Assembly (NCBI RefSeq): GCF_023101765.2
Contig: NC_064213.1
Coordinates: 4,898,001-4,962,000, forward strand
DNA from: Spodoptera frugiperda
Lineage: Eukaryota; Arthropoda; Insecta; Lepidoptera; Noctuidae
Length of the DNA stretch: 64,000 nt
Reading direction: 5' to 3'
Shown here one piece after another: positions 45,194 through 56,400 of this stretch (position 1 is the first letter of the stretch; every line of letters starts with the position of its first letter). A program made the translations under genes and the position numbers. The notes under the pieces are model-generated. The model was not told the DNA's origin, did no database searches, and saw only the letters and a list, made by a program, of their open reading frames with translations.

Positions 45194-45476
45194 ATGTGCT
45201 TTTCCACCAGAGATGTGCTATGTGACCATTTCCACTGATACTCAGCCATGTAGCTGTGCTAAGAAGATGTCGAAAGTTCGAAACTCGAGTACGCGTACTC
45301 GAGCTTCGCACGGGATAGCATAGCCATAGCACACATCCATAGCATGCATCTTTCCATTTAAAAAACATAACTCAGCTGAGGCTGTTTCCACCAGTGCTAA
45401 GCTATGAATAGCTAAGATATGAATATGACTGGCGAAAGCATCCACAGCACATCTCTGGTTGCAAAGCACCCTTAAC
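45194..45476. mobile_element. Family F MITE
   Basis: Left terminal repeat TGTGCTTTTCCACCAGAGAT and right terminal repeat CACATCTCTGGTTGCAAAGC. Interior inverted relative to 18937-19268, with GCATGCATCTTTCCATTT and CATAACTCAGCTGAGGC. Confidence 0.87.
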
Positions 45477-46021
45477 ATTAACCTGTCTTCTGTCTTGTCT
45501 TTCATCTACCTCAAGCAAATGAAAAAGTATAATACCATTTCATTCAGTTTCCCAGTTTTAAAATATCATTACATAATTATCTACAAAACTAATTAACACA
45601 TTTCTTTAAAATAGCAACATTGCAATTAAAATCTAATTCCAATATTCCACCGTTCTATTTCTAAAATCAATAGTTCGCACGTAGCCCGCGGGGCGCCACT
45701 ACCTACGCTACCGACTACCGACACGTACAAAACAGCAACACGCCTTCACATACAATATTTTAATTAACAGCGTGGCTATATCAAAGCCTTACCGCATTAC
45801 ATTAATATCGCAGGTTATTATAAACTCGAGCTTGCAACAGATAACCTTTATTAACTGATATGGGAGCAGAGGGATTAATTACCGAGTGCCTTATCATGTA
45901 TCTTATCTTAGCTTTGGTCGAGCTGTTATAAGTAAGGCTGCTGAGGACTAGGATCAAGACTTTTCATATATATTTTTTTAGTAATGAGCATTTGTAATCG
46001 TAGATTGGAATATTTAAGATA
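45477..46021. other. Unassigned spacer
   Basis: No gene. A GC-richer patch lies at about 45675-45760. Confidence 0.4.
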
Positions 46022-46190
46022 GTTGCGTCAAAGTTAAATTCAAAGCATTTATTTCAATTAATCTTTAATTAGGCACTTTTGAAACGTCAAAATGAGTTGA
46101 CCGTCAGTTTGTCTGTCTGTCAGTGCAAGCTAAGTGCTCATTCTAAAGTGTAGCTTTGAATGGAGAAGATCGAGCAAGAAACTCCATATA
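46022..46190 (+). repeat. Family J repeat
   Basis: GTCAAAGTTAAATTCAAAGC, GGCACTTTTGAAACGTCAAA, TTCTAAAGTGTAGCTTTGAA and GAGCAAGAAACTCCATA. Confidence 0.8.
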
Positions 46191-46227
46191 TACATAGCAT
46201 ACAGTAACTGTTGTTTTCCCATATATT

Positions 46228-46425
46228 TAAGACTACTTCTACGCGGTTTCACCCGCTCTGCTTGGCTCCTATTGGTCATAGCGTGACGTTTTATAGTCTA
46301 TAGCCTCCCTCGATAAAGATACTATCCGAAACAAAAATAATTATTAAAATCGGACCAGTAGTTACGGAGATTAGCGCGTTCAAACAAACAAACTCTTCAG
46401 CTTTATATATTAGTATAGATAATAT
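46228..46425 (-). repeat. Family N repeat
   Basis: CGCGGTTTCACCCGCTCTGC, AATCGGACCAGTAGTTACGG, AGATTAGCGCGTTCAAACAA and CTTCAGCTTTATATATTAGT. Orientation assigned by convention. Confidence 0.75.
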
Positions 46426-46779
46426 ATTAGTATAGATTCTGTCTTGTTGAGTCTGTATGTAATGTATATTAGTCGGTAAGCCTTAATAAATAAATATATC
46501 CTCCATATGTATAGCAGTAGGCTCAACCATTATGAATAAGGGTAAATAGCTCTCACATACGACGTTTCTTTTTTGGCATGTCAGCTCCTGTTACGAGAAT
46601 ATATTTCCAGTGCGTTATAGTCACGCGAAACGCACATCGACGTCTTGGCTATAAAACTAACTGGAGAAAAGTGAGTTGGAGGCATGTAATTTGTGTACCT
46701 ACCGCTACATAACATGTCAGTGCTTTAAAGTATAAGTTTAAATTTTGGAAGAATTGTGGATAGAAAACGTAAATAATTC

Positions 46780-46968
46780 TTACAGGAGGCCAAATTACTC
46801 TCTAATCTTTCCAGTCCCCGATTTTCCGACAACACTTAAATTCCTAACCACCGAAAGCAACGCTCTTGTAACGTCTCTGGTTTTTCAGGTGTCCATAATA
46901 GCAGCGGAGATTACTCTCCATCAGGTAAAGCGCCTGCTCGTTTACTGGTGTATAATATAAAAAAAAAA
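46780..46968 (+). repeat. Family B repeat, 5'-truncated, diverged
   Basis: GGAGGCCAAATTACTCTC, CCCGATTTTCCGACAACAC, CAACGCTCTTGTAACGTCTC and a tail with A run. Confidence 0.85.
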
Positions 46969-47894
46969 CATATTAAGATAAACTAAGACACATACTGCAT
47001 GCTACACTAAATCAGATAATTTTGGAATTACACAAAAATAATGCTCTCACCAGGGCACCCCGAGGCTATCTAGTCGATTAACTTTTCACACGTGATCTGT
47101 TAATAATGGACAAATTAAATTATAACGTTATAAGGGAATATATCATTGTCAGTAAGTACATTACCAAATGTGAATTTAATTTACTTTTAATACCCACTGA
47201 GCGCCTACGAATGGACGTAACAAAGAATATTGAATCATAGGTAGAGTTACGTAATGTCTAATTTTGATTGTTATTCGGTATTGAATAAAAATGAGCTAAT
47301 CATTTCAAACATATTCATATAAGGTGAAATTACTCATATTATACCTACCTAAACATAAGCAGAGGTTTACAATATTATCAACATGTTTACGTTTTACTAT
47401 CCTCAATTTCAGACTTCCATAGTTTTATTCAATTTGAGCCCTCCAAAATGTCATATATTATCTATTTCTAACAGCTATCTATATATAAACACAGTAGCCA
47501 TACAAAATACAACACGCTCCGTGCGCTACACTTGCTTGGGTAGGCAGATGCTTAGGCCAGTCAATCAATGTCAATCATAGTGTGAGATGCATGACACCCG
47601 ACGTATCGATCTCCCCCGTTCCTGATCACAATTTCGGATGTGTTTAGGGGAAAATCGCTAGCACGACATCATACACATGAACTAGAAATAGCTGTAAATT
47701 AAATTATACTTAAGATCTAATGTTTCATCATAACATCATCATATCATATCATCGGACGAGTACTTCGACGCCTAACCACGCCTGACGCCTTTATTTTAGT
47801 TTTAAGTTAGTTTTTATTCCTTTTTTTTGGTTTTTAAGTTGTAAATAATGTGTTAGTTAATATATTGAAATTTCATCATAACTGAATAATGAAT
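46969..47894. other. Unassigned AT-rich spacer
   Basis: No gene or repeat recognised. Confidence 0.4.
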
Positions 47895-47972
47895 GTAGGT
47901 GTCCATGGGCAGCGCTGATCGCTTACCATCAGGTAACTCGTCTGCTCGTTTGCCTCCTTTTCCATAAAAAAA
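47895..47972 (+). repeat. Family B tail
   Basis: AGGTGTCCATGGGCAGCGCT, GATCGCTTACCATCAGGTAA, CTGCTCGTTTGCCTCC and an A run. Confidence 0.88.
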
Positions 47973-48317
47973 CAATACAAAAATGTTATTAAATGGACAA
48001 TGATAAAGCAACCAATTTCAATCTATTGTCCCATTTAAGACGAATCCTGGATTGATCCTTCACAGATCATGACGACCCAAGATCCAATACGATCCAAAAA
48101 AGACCGACAATTAATCCGAAAAGATATCGCGACATGTCACGTTTTTACGCTTGTCAAGTATCTCAAAGTAGTTGGAGCGTCAAACACGCGTAAAGAAGAC
48201 TTATGACAACCTATGTCAAACAGTGGGGCAGTACCGTAGGGTTGCTACACGAAAAACGTTTTACTTTTACCAGCATTTTATTGGTTTCAATTCCACCCGT
48301 CGCTCGAGTTGTCACGG
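47973..48317. other. Unassigned spacer
   Basis: No gene or repeat recognised. Confidence 0.4.
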
Positions 48318-48400
48318 ATAACATCGCGCCTTTTATTCGCCCAAAGGCGTAGGCAATGTTGCACATATTGGTACCTAGTTATATTTCACGAAATATTGGC
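48318..48400 (+). repeat. Family M repeat, short copy
   Basis: CGCGCCTTTTATTCGCCCAA, AGGCGTAGGCAATGTTGCAC; diverges after that. Confidence 0.6.
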
Positions 48401-48649
48401 AAATCGAAAAAGATCAATATTACTTACACTTTGTTCGTTTCGAGATCGAAGCCCCGAAGATGCGCTTATTAGTGTACGAGGAGGATTTTCGTATGATGAG
48501 TCATGAGTTAATAATACGAGGATTAAACTGGATTAGGAAACTATCTGTAGGTATAAGTATACATACACATATACATGTATGAATTTGTTGGATATTTTGG
48601 TAATATTTTTTCCAGATAATTTTAGTCTACCGGATTTGGTTACTCATCT

Positions 48650-48735
48650 GGTGTCGTTTGTGCGGTTGCGGGTGATATTGACCACTTGATATTAGGTGAT
48701 CCATCTACTCGTTTGCCCTCTATACCGTACAACAT
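48650..48735 (+). repeat. Family B tail, strongly diverged
   Basis: GTGCGGTTGCGGGTGATATT, TTAGGTGATCCATCTACTCG, TTTGCCCTCTATACCG. Confidence 0.6.
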
Positions 48736-48751
48736 TTCTAACTTTCATCAT

Positions 48752-48820
48752 CATCATCATATTAGCCACAAGATGTCCACTGCTGAACATAGGCCTCCCC
48801 GATCTTCATCACCTCCTTGT
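48752..48820 (+). repeat. Family L repeat, short copy
   Basis: ATCATCATCATATTAGCCAC, AAGATGTCCACTGCTGAACA, TAGGCCTCCCCGATCTTC. Confidence 0.8.
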
Positions 48821-49254
48821 TCTAACTTTATGTATGACATAATAATGTAACATGTAAGTTTATGTTTTACCTTTATGTTGAATTTCAATGTAGTATAACC
48901 GTGTATTTACAGAATCAGAAGATAAATTGGCTGAACGCACTCACTGTTGCAAATATTATTAATTTTATCATAATCACATTGTCAAATGCATTGGTCACAA
49001 CTGATTTAATTCTGCTAACATTTACCTATTTAAATATTTGATATTCAAAGTGCAAACTTATGTATTTCTGTTTGATCTTTTTTTTGTGTGGTTCAACATT
49101 AAGACAAAAATTCTATTCTAATACACGTACCAAGCATTTTTTCTACACTGAACCAAAACATTTACTTCAACTCAGGGGCGTAGCTAGCGCCATATCTGCC
49201 GTATCAATTATACGGGGGCCCCAACGGGCTTAGGCAAAAAATAAAAACTTCCGA
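48821..49254. other. Unassigned AT-rich spacer
   Basis: No gene. 49170-49230 (GGGGCGTAGCTAGCGCCATA and TATACGGGGGCCCCAACGGG) looks like the edge of another dispersed repeat. Confidence 0.4.
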
Positions 49255-49330
49255 AACATCAGTAAGAGTCTGACACTCTATCTCGCCTCACCCAGCGACA
49301 GGAATAGTCATTGGAAGATTTTCATACCTA
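49255..49330 (+). repeat. Family D fragment
   Basis: CAGTAAGAGTCTGACACTCT, CTCGCCTCACCCAGCGACAG, AGTCATTGGAAGATTTTC. Confidence 0.83.
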
Positions 49331-50326
49331 ATTTTTTTTATACGGAGCCCCACCATTGTACCCTACGTCACTGCTTGAATTCAAAACCGAAAATTGCAGA
49401 ACAAAATCCTACCTACCATGGTCCCATATTGTTCTTTATCCCAATCCCGCAAATAATAGCTTTAAAGGGATCCGTAAGCGAGAGTTGTTCAGCAAGGCAG
49501 CTAATTAAAATGTATCAGTGTTGTCGCTAAGATAATCCTTACCAATCCACGCTAAAGTTAACTTCCACTATCACGGGCTCGGGCTAACAAGAATCCACTC
49601 TGTGTGAGACAGATCTTTTACGTAGTATAGGAAGATATAGTAGGTCAATATCAGTTTTTTTAAAGATATGGGGACTTTTTAAGATTAAATGTATATTTTT
49701 TTGGTAAGAACCGAAGATTTTGGCTCGTTATTGGTGAGGTCTTAGAAATATTCAGTAGAGTATGGTAATGGACCAATGACAATGAGCTGTGTAATGTTTG
49801 TGTCATCATAAGCCACAGTGAAATTCATTTAATGAAACAACCAATATTCAACAAGGCTATTAACAAAAAGTATAAAGGGTCCACTTCTAGTTCCGTGCAA
49901 TTGCAAATGGAAAAAAGAAACTTTTCAATTGCTTAGTTCAATAACTACTTAGTTCAAAATTCTAAGTAATTAGTTCAATAACTTATTACTTAGAATTTTG
50001 AAATTTGAAAAGTTCCGTGCAAATCTGATAGTACTCGACCATTCCTAGAAATTGACCCCGAGTCCCTTTACTTGCTCAAATTATCGAGCGCATATTGCTA
50101 TTATTGAAGGACAGAAGGGTAAGGGATAATCTCTATTTAATTTCTCCATAAGCACAATATCGTAATTTTCTCTTAAGGGCAGTTCTTACAAACAATCTTA
50201 TAGACAGAATTGCATAAGATTCTTCCACTATGGGGGTTTGGATTTAGTTCCTACATCGATTAAAGACTATGGGGAGTGTTCCGATAAATTAACCTTTTTA
50301 ATTTTTGTTGTTACACAGATTTAGGG
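49331..50326. other. Unassigned spacer with one inverted repeat
   Basis: CAAAATTCTAAGTAAT (49955-49970) and its exact complement ATTACTTAGAATTTTG (49985-50000) form a 16-bp stem with a 14-nt loop, flanked by further partly complementary sequence. No gene. Confidence 0.5.
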
Positions 50327-50643
50327 TACTTTTCCATCAGAGATATGCTATATAGTTATGCTCGAGTATACAATATATTGATAGTAGGTAAACCCATCCA
50401 TAGCACGCATCCATAGTACATATTTATCCATATAAAAAACATAACTATGGTTGACTGTCAGAGAATGCCTTAAGGATTAAGTCCGTCATTCACTATTCTT
50501 GTGATGATGACTAAATAAATAAATAACTTAGCTGAGTCCGTATCTACCAGTACTACGCTATGAGAACTAATGAATATGATTGGTGGAAGCCAAACGTCCA
50601 CAGCAATGTAGTATAGCAAAACTCCAGCGTAAAAACACTCTTA
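50327..50643. mobile_element. Family F MITE interrupted by a LINE tail
   Basis: Left end GGTACTTTTCCATCAGAGAT; interior CATCCATAGCACGCATCC, then after the insertion AGCTGAGTCCGTATCTACCA; right end degraded (AAAAACACTCTTAAC). Confidence 0.78.
50447..50522 (+). mobile_element. 76-bp LINE-type 3' tail insertion with target duplication
   Basis: ATGGTTGACTGTCAGAGAAT to ACTAAATAAATAA is inserted in the MITE. It is flanked by the direct repeat ATAACT (50441-50446 and 50523-50528). The GGTTGACT...GAGAATGCCTTA...TTAAGTCCG sequence and the TAAATAAATAA tail match the 3' ends of common lepidopteran LINEs (from memory). An extreme 5' truncation by target-primed reverse transcription explains it. Confidence 0.75.
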
Positions 50644-50740
50644 ACACATTCAACGCCGTGGTAGTCACCGGTGACCGACGTTAGCGGAGGATTTACCTTC
50701 AACAGTTTTCTATTGGCAGTCAAAGACTTATGTCCGAATA
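50643..50740 (+). repeat. Family K repeat
   Basis: CAACGCCGTGGTAGTCACCG, GACGTTAGCGGAGGATTTAC and CAGTCAAAGACTTA; near-identical to 24565-24660. Confidence 0.82.
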
Positions 50741-50859
50741 CTCAAACGCTACTCAATTTTAAGACGCTTTCAAAACTAGTTCTGTCCCTATCAATTTTTT
50801 ATAAAATGAGTTATAAACAGAGATAGCACGATATTTAAGTACAACTTAAAATTGTAAAA

Positions 50860-51035
50860 AGTCAAAATTATTTATTTCAAATAGACCAGGAAGGCACTTT
50901 TGAACGTCAAAGCGAATATAATAATATTAATAACGTCTGTCTGTTGGTCAGTCCTCTAGTGAAGCTATTTGCTCGTTCCAAAGTGTAGATTCCTATGTAG
51001 AAGAACGAGCAAGAAACTCCATAGGTTACTCTTTT
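50860..51035 (+). repeat. Family J repeat
   Basis: GTCAAAATTATTTATTTCAA, AGGCACTTTTGAACGTCAAA, GCTCGTTCCAAAGTGTAGAT and AGAACGAGCAAGAAACTCCA. Confidence 0.85.
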
Positions 51036-51400
51036 TCAATCAGATTCACAATACAATTCTTGGTTACATTGTTTGTGTAGCATTTCAGTATTTGGGCGTT
51101 AAACTACTGTTACTTCTACTCTGTGTACTTGGTAAGTGATACTACCGTCACGCGGGAAGCCTGCCAGAACATGTCACCAAGTTACTCCTTGTGTAACTTT
51201 CGACTCGACTTGTCGTTAACTTATGAAATCTATTACCTACTATCGCAAGTTGTAATTATTATTGATTGATGTAATAAATTAATTAATTGTTTACCTGAAG
51301 GAAAACGTATTACCTTGAAGATCTTTTTTTAGTTAAGCACTTGCTTAACTGCTGCAACTCCTGTGTACCACCATCTATTGTAGAGATCAACTACAAAATT
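51036..51400. other. Unassigned AT-rich spacer
   Basis: No gene or repeat recognised. Confidence 0.4.
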
Positions 51401-51580
51401 GACTGCCCGGTTGACGCGATGGCCGGACAAGTGATTCGATTCCTGCACGGACCAATATTTTGTGTGATCCACTAATTGTGGTTTCGTGTCTAGGTGTTTT
51501 GTGCATGCGAAATTATATGTTTGTAAACGCACCCACGATACAGGAGAAAATCCTAGCGAGGGTCAAAGTTTAAAAAAGAA
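51401..51580 (+). repeat. Family A tRNA-derived SINE, internally deleted
   Basis: GACTGCCCGGTTGACGCGAT, then a shortened B-box region GTGATTCGATTCCTGCACGG, GTAAACGCACCCACGATACA, GGAGAAAATCCTAGCG. Confidence 0.9.
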
Positions 51581-52895
51581 AACATAACAAAAGTAAGTAA
51601 GTCGAAATTCCCAGGGACTTGAACTGTCTTGGATCCTGGACATAATAACCGATTCATTATTATAACTAACCGCGGTATCTCAAGTAGTACCTACTTCTGA
51701 CGAAAAAAATATATTGTGAAATTCCGTAGAATACACTAGAAGTTGCTAGCACAGCTAGTTGCAAACAAATTTCATAATACTCCTCGAGTCCAACAAAATA
51801 ACAAGAACAATTGTATTTGTCTAAGTCAGAAAATTGAAGAAATTCTCCATAATTATATTACAGGCTTGACTTGGACTTCATTCGTGAAATTTTCGTGACG
51901 TTAATTTAATTCAAAAATGTCTGCTCCGAGGTCAGTTTTCACAAATAAACAGAAACATCTAAGCATTGGGCGAAATTATTTCAAGTCTCATCATTTCTAC
52001 AGCGAGTATACGTTGTACGGTAAAACTTGAAGGTGTTGGACGAAATAAGAAAAACCCTAAAAATAAAGAAAAGTCGGATGAGATTTTTAAATTGAAGTCT
52101 TGTAACTTAAACTTAGAGTTTGTAGTAAAAAATTCGCAGTTCCATCTGTATTTCAACTATTTCTTTGGTGGAGTATAATTTTTTTTATAGATAGCATGAG
52201 CATCATATAAATGCAAACACGTGCAAATGTTTTAAAGTTAAACATCTCCAAACAAACAAATTCTAATGCGATATTGAATAAAAGCTGAAAAGAAACATCA
52301 AAGTTGCAATTATACTAAACTCCCATACTTAACTCCAAATTACCGAACATTGACTGCAAATACCTATTTTCAACACCAGCGCCACTTAATTCAAATAGAA
52401 ATAAAATTAGGCGTACGTACAACGGTATAAGGCAAAGGTAGAACGGTAGAAACCCACGCACTAAACATAAACTCAGTTCAAAGTTTACTTGGAAAGCCGG
52501 CCGGTACATGAATGGCTCTCTCTAGAACAGCCCACGCCACATCGTACGGTAGTCGTGTTAAAATTAAAATGTGTTTATCCGTTTTTGAGATGCATAGAAG
52601 TTTTCGTAGCAAAGTTGCTGAATGCATTATGGTAATGCTGTGTTTTTGTTTCGGTGCGAAAAATTCTATGGAGATTTTCGTGTTTGTGTTGCGAATTTCG
52701 TTGTGATGTTGTTACTGTTTTTTATAAAGGATTTTTATTGAATGTTTGGGTAGTTTCACTTTGGAGGAGATTATAGTGTAATCATTTTCTTGTCACCGAT
52801 ATTTTGTTTAAGTTACTTAACTAACATTAAGTTATTTATTTTAGCAGTATCTCAAATAAACACAGTTTTAATCAGGGACGTAAAAGAAACTAAAT
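51581..52895. other. Unassigned, no gene supported
   Basis: Frames of 60-70 codons occur on both strands at 51959-52178 and 52315-52706 but share no recognisable domain. No repeat recognised. Confidence 0.35.
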
Positions 52896-53073
52896 TCAAA
52901 GTCAAAGTTAAAATTATTTATTTCTAATAAACCGGAGAGGCAGGCACGTTTGAACGTCAAAGCAAATTATTATTTTTTTTAAATATCGATCTGTCAGTCA
53001 GACCTCTAGTGAAGTTATATGCTCGTTCCAAAGTTTAGATTCCCATGGAAAAGTCCGAGCGAAAAACTCCATA
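52896..53073 (+). repeat. Family J repeat
   Basis: AAAGTCAAAGTTAAAATTAT, GGCACGTTTGAACGTCAAAG, GCTCGTTCCAAAGTTTAGAT and a degraded GAGCGAAAAACTCCATAGG. Confidence 0.87.
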
Positions 53074-53250
53074 GGTTTATTAGTTGCGTTCTTATATGAA
53101 TTATAAAACTGCGACGGCATTTAATCTGATTCTTTTCTGATATTTATTCTGACAAACAAATGAGTCACAATATTTTCTCAGACAACTCATAATGCAATGT
53201 TTTAGTTTCCATCACAATAGTCTGTCTATTGTCTAATCGAACTTTTAAAT

Positions 53251-54737
53251 CTATACATATAATAAAATCGTAGAAAAGTGCTGTCTGTACATTGAAAATA
53301 AAAATAAAAAAAATAGCAAGGGTTATTGTTATGTCGATGTCGAACCCAAAAATGTAATTAACTTTTTTTTTGTCTGTTTGTCTGTTTGTCTGTTTGTCTG
53401 TTCGTCTGTGCGCGCTAATCTCAGAAGCGGCTGATCCGAGTTGGATGCGGTTTTCACGAATATATTGTGGGATGCTTAAATTTACATTTAGTGTTTGTTT
53501 CATGTCAATCGGTTCATAAATAAAAAAGTTATGTCAAATTAAAGAATCACGTCGAACATTCTATGCTTATACCATTAATCTCCGCAACTATTTGACGGAT
53601 TTGGTTGAAATTTGGTACAGATATAGTTTAGAACCTTAGAAAGGACATAGATATATTTTTATTTCAAAAATCAAAAAATAAAAATAAGAAATAAATTATT
53701 TATAAATAATTCTATGTCGATCGTTACACGACTTCGGTTCATGTTATTGTTTTAATTCATCGAAAAAAGTAAATAAATAGTAAAAAGGTATGAAAAAAAT
53801 AATATCAATATAATAAAACATTTAGTACAAAGAAAATGCTCTAACGGAGTATAGATAATTCTATGTCGATCGTTACACGACTTCGGTTCATGTTATTGTT
53901 TTAATTCATCGAAAAAAGTAAATAAATAGTAAAAAGGTATGAAAAAAATAATATCAATATAATTAAACTTTTAGTACAAAGAAAATGCCCGAACGGAGTA
54001 TAAATAAATAATCCAAGTTGTCTTTATCCTCGATAGATGGCGTTGGGATCGAAATAGATCGCGCTATGGTTTCGTTACATTCATAACGTCGTTACGTTAA
54101 TTCATATAATACAGTGGTTGGGTATCGGCCGAGCGCTTCGGTACTATCGTAGAAAAAGTGTATTATCAGTCGTATGATTATTTGTCTGTAGGGGTCCTGC
54201 TGTTTCGTATATTCTAAATTGGTTTCGTTGTATTTGTCAATTAATAAGTTTATTTGTTGGGTTTTCCTGGTTTTCTGGTTAAATTATTTAACGTAGGTTT
54301 AGTTTGATTGATATCGATTATTAGTAGTTACTGTAGTTAGTTTTTTTAATAAAATTGTAAGTCTAATTTATAAATTAATTAGATTAGATTTAAGTCGTTT
54401 CTTTTAAATTATTTAGTTTAAGCTTGGTTATTATAGCATAGAGGATAGGTTGTAATATAGTTTCTTTTTTAATTGTTATAAATTCGTAATTCGTAGCTTT
54501 CTTTAGTTTTAAGTTAGTTTAAGTCCGTTTTTAAACTATTTTTTCAATGCCCTAAGTGAGTATACATCTATTAAATTCAAACGCAGAGCTCATTATGTTG
54601 ATTTTTGAAGAGTTCCCTGGAATATCTTCCACATCTCATTTTTGAAGAGATCCCGCGAGATCGGGAACTATGTGGTTAAAACCAAAAAATTGCCGGAAGT
54701 CACTATTCCACGCGAACGAAGTCGCAGGCAAAAGCTA
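53251..54737 (+). repeat. Left arm of giant inverted repeat
   Basis: Arm of about 1.49 kb whose reverse complement occupies 56404-58533. The outer end is CTATACATATAATAAAATCG and the inner end is CGCGAACGAAGTCGCAGGCA. It contains a (TGTTTGTC)n run near 53375-53405, a 149-bp tandem duplication, and a family N-type segment (GCGCGCTAATCTCAGAAGCG). A 30-40 bp segment near 54085-54118 is absent from the right arm. Confidence 0.93.
53708..54005 (+). repeat. 149-bp tandem duplication in left arm
   Basis: AATTCTATGTCGATCGTTAC starts at 53708 and again at 53857. The two units differ slightly (for example ATGCTCTAACGGAGTA in unit 1 and ATGCCCGAACGGAGTA in unit 2). Confidence 0.92.
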
Positions 54738-54927
54738 TACTGTAATAAAATAAGACTTCGGAAAAATCTTCAAAAGGCGTCGAGCTTTTTGGGGAGAAAG
54801 ACTAGGGAATGTGGGATTTGTACCTCACTAAAACCACCCCGGTATCCACCTTCAGCTCCGATAAGGGGCACCGAGTCCTCTAATTAGACCTGCTGCGGAG
54901 TTCCTAGAGTGCAACGCCTGTTATGGC
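54738..54927. other. Spacer of the inverted repeat, unassigned
   Basis: No gene. GC-richer than the arm; AAACCACCCCGGTATCCACC resembles part of family D at low identity. Confidence 0.35.
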
Positions 54928-55075
54928 ACAGCCCTTTTTTGAGGGGGAAATCATCCAATGACTTCTCTTGCCTTGGGCGAGGCGAGAGGGAGTGTCAGAC
55001 TCTTACTGACTAAAAACCACCCCGTTCCTACTCCTACTTTTCGAACCGGAGCCCCGGTAAACCCGCTAGGTAGTG
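54928..55075 (-). repeat. Family D repeat
   Basis: GAGGGGGAAATCATCCAATG, GGCGAGAGGGAGTGTCAGAC, TCTTACTGACTAAAAACCAC, CCGGTAAACCCGCTAGGTAG. Confidence 0.92.
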
Positions 55076-55240
55076 TTTCCAACGAGTCTTGCTGTGCAAG
55101 TTACACAGCAGCACGTGACCACTGTGCTAATGTCTTCCTTGAGGTCGCTGGATGGGCACCTCGAGTACCGGCTCTATGCACCCTCGGCCCCAAAGGTCCT
55201 CCTGCAGTGGACGCAGACGGAGAATAGGACTACCTACATA
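55076..55240. other. GC-rich segment joined to family D
   Basis: CAAGTTACACAGCAGCACGT, GATGGGCACCTCGAGTACCG, CCCTCGGCCCCAAAGGTCCT and CAGTGGACGCAGACGGAGAA. High GC against AT-rich surroundings suggests an alternative extension of family D or a transposed fragment; no coding product recognised. Confidence 0.4.
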
Positions 55241-55265
55241 GTTATTTATTACAGTTAAGGATATT

Positions 55266-55330
55266 ATTAGCATTTCGTAGCAATTGCTACGACTAGCTAC
55301 GCAATTACTACGAGTGTAGCTACGAAAAAG
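55266..55330. repeat. Palindromic CGTAGC-rich unit
   Basis: TTTCGTAGCAATTGCTACG at the left and GTAGCTACGAAA at the right, with several GCTACG/CGTAGC motifs between. Probably a small MITE. Confidence 0.6.
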
Positions 55331-55439
55331 GAAAAATCTTGTAAACACTATATCTGTTTATTTGACACGAATATTCATAAACAATCAAAATTCTTGAATT
55401 AAAAGCTTTTAGCTTGACAACCCAAGACTAATCATAGCT

Positions 55440-55562
55440 TTTATAATAACTATTGTGAGACATACTAAATTATTGCGCAGTTTACCGACGTTAAACTAAA
55501 GAGTCCCTCTGTGACTCGAAACTTGTAGCGTTTTCTCTGTATATTAACGTGAGTAAACCAAT
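55440..55562 (-). repeat. Family I-like repeat, diverged
   Basis: ATTGTGAGACATACTAAATT, CCCTCTGTGACTCGAAACTT and TTAACGTGAGTAAACC; same layout as 23935-24115 in the other orientation. Confidence 0.5.
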
Positions 55563-55684
55563 ATTTTTAGTTACTATAAAATATATGCTGTTAAAGTTGC
55601 ATTTTGAAATAATGAACTTTACATACCGCCATTTCTTCTAAGAGGAAATAAGCGTATAGTAAGCGAAAGTAAGTGGCTATAAGT

Positions 55685-55800
55685 AGACATTTAGATGAAA
55701 CATCATCATCAGCAGCATACACCGCTGCTGTGCAAAAGATTTTTCTCACACGGAGAAAGAATGAGCTTCAATCACCAACTTACTACCTTATATGACGTGT
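55685..55800 (+). repeat. Family L-like repeat, diverged
   Basis: CATCATCATCAGCAGCATAC, GCTGCTGTGCAAAAGATTTT, TCACACGGAGAAAGAATGAG. Confidence 0.55.
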
Positions 55801-55844
55801 GAAACTTGCGAAACTTGCTCAAGAGTCTCATTCTTAGCCACAAA

Positions 55845-55920
55845 TCTAAGGGTCGCCGCACGCGGTCACACTCGCTTGAACTTTGGCTGTAACGAGCCGC
55901 GTGCGAGTGGCAGTATTTAA
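55845..55920. repeat. Small inverted repeat around GCACGCGG
   Basis: CGCACGCGGTCACACTCGC and GAGCCGCGTGCGAGTGGC are partly complementary across a short loop, as in a small MITE. Confidence 0.45.
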
Positions 55921-56049
55921 AACCAACTGCGCATTAGCTCTCACATGTCAATGCGACCAATGTCATAGAGGCGCAGTGTCGTGAACTTGTGGTATGTATG
56001 GGTTATGTGGCAGCCCTAACGAAGCGGTTTACACTACCATCATTGCCAT

Positions 56050-56400
56050 TAGCCCTAATTGAAACAAAACGTTTTACCTTTCCCTTTGACATTATCGACC
56101 GATTACAAATTATTTGGACAAGCGTAAAGCAATTTCCCTTACGTCATTCCGGTTTCCAGTGACTGCATTATAATCGTATGGAGAGTGAAGTGTTTTTCGC
56201 AGCTTCCGGCACGAACGCCCACGCCGGAAATTGACGTCAGCGCCCTCTCCCGGAACAACTTCCGGTACATAATCGCGAACGACACACAACGGCCGCGTTC
56301 ATTTTTATAATGACTTTTTATGAAATGGACACGTTCGTGATTGTACGGAATGAAATAGATTGATGGGTTACTGTTAGTACCGACCAAGATTTTTATTATA
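56050..56400. promoter_or_regulatory. Unique-looking block with ETS-type and CRE motifs
   Basis: The block is GC-richer than its surroundings and lies in the inverted-repeat spacer. It carries several CCGGAA/TTCCGG motifs (near 56147, 56203, 56223, 56258 and 56270) and a perfect TGACGTCA at 56232-56239. Clusters like this occur in promoters, but no transcript or exon can be shown here. Confidence 0.3.

Noticed and set aside
53375..53405. Regular repeats suggesting a CRISPR array
   Set aside because: A simple octanucleotide microsatellite without spacers, in an animal genome.
53165..53503. 112-codon minus frame with RTDKQTNRQTDK repeats (and its mirror at 58271)
   Set aside because: The Lys/Gln/Thr run is a translated (GACAAACA) microsatellite inside the inverted repeat.
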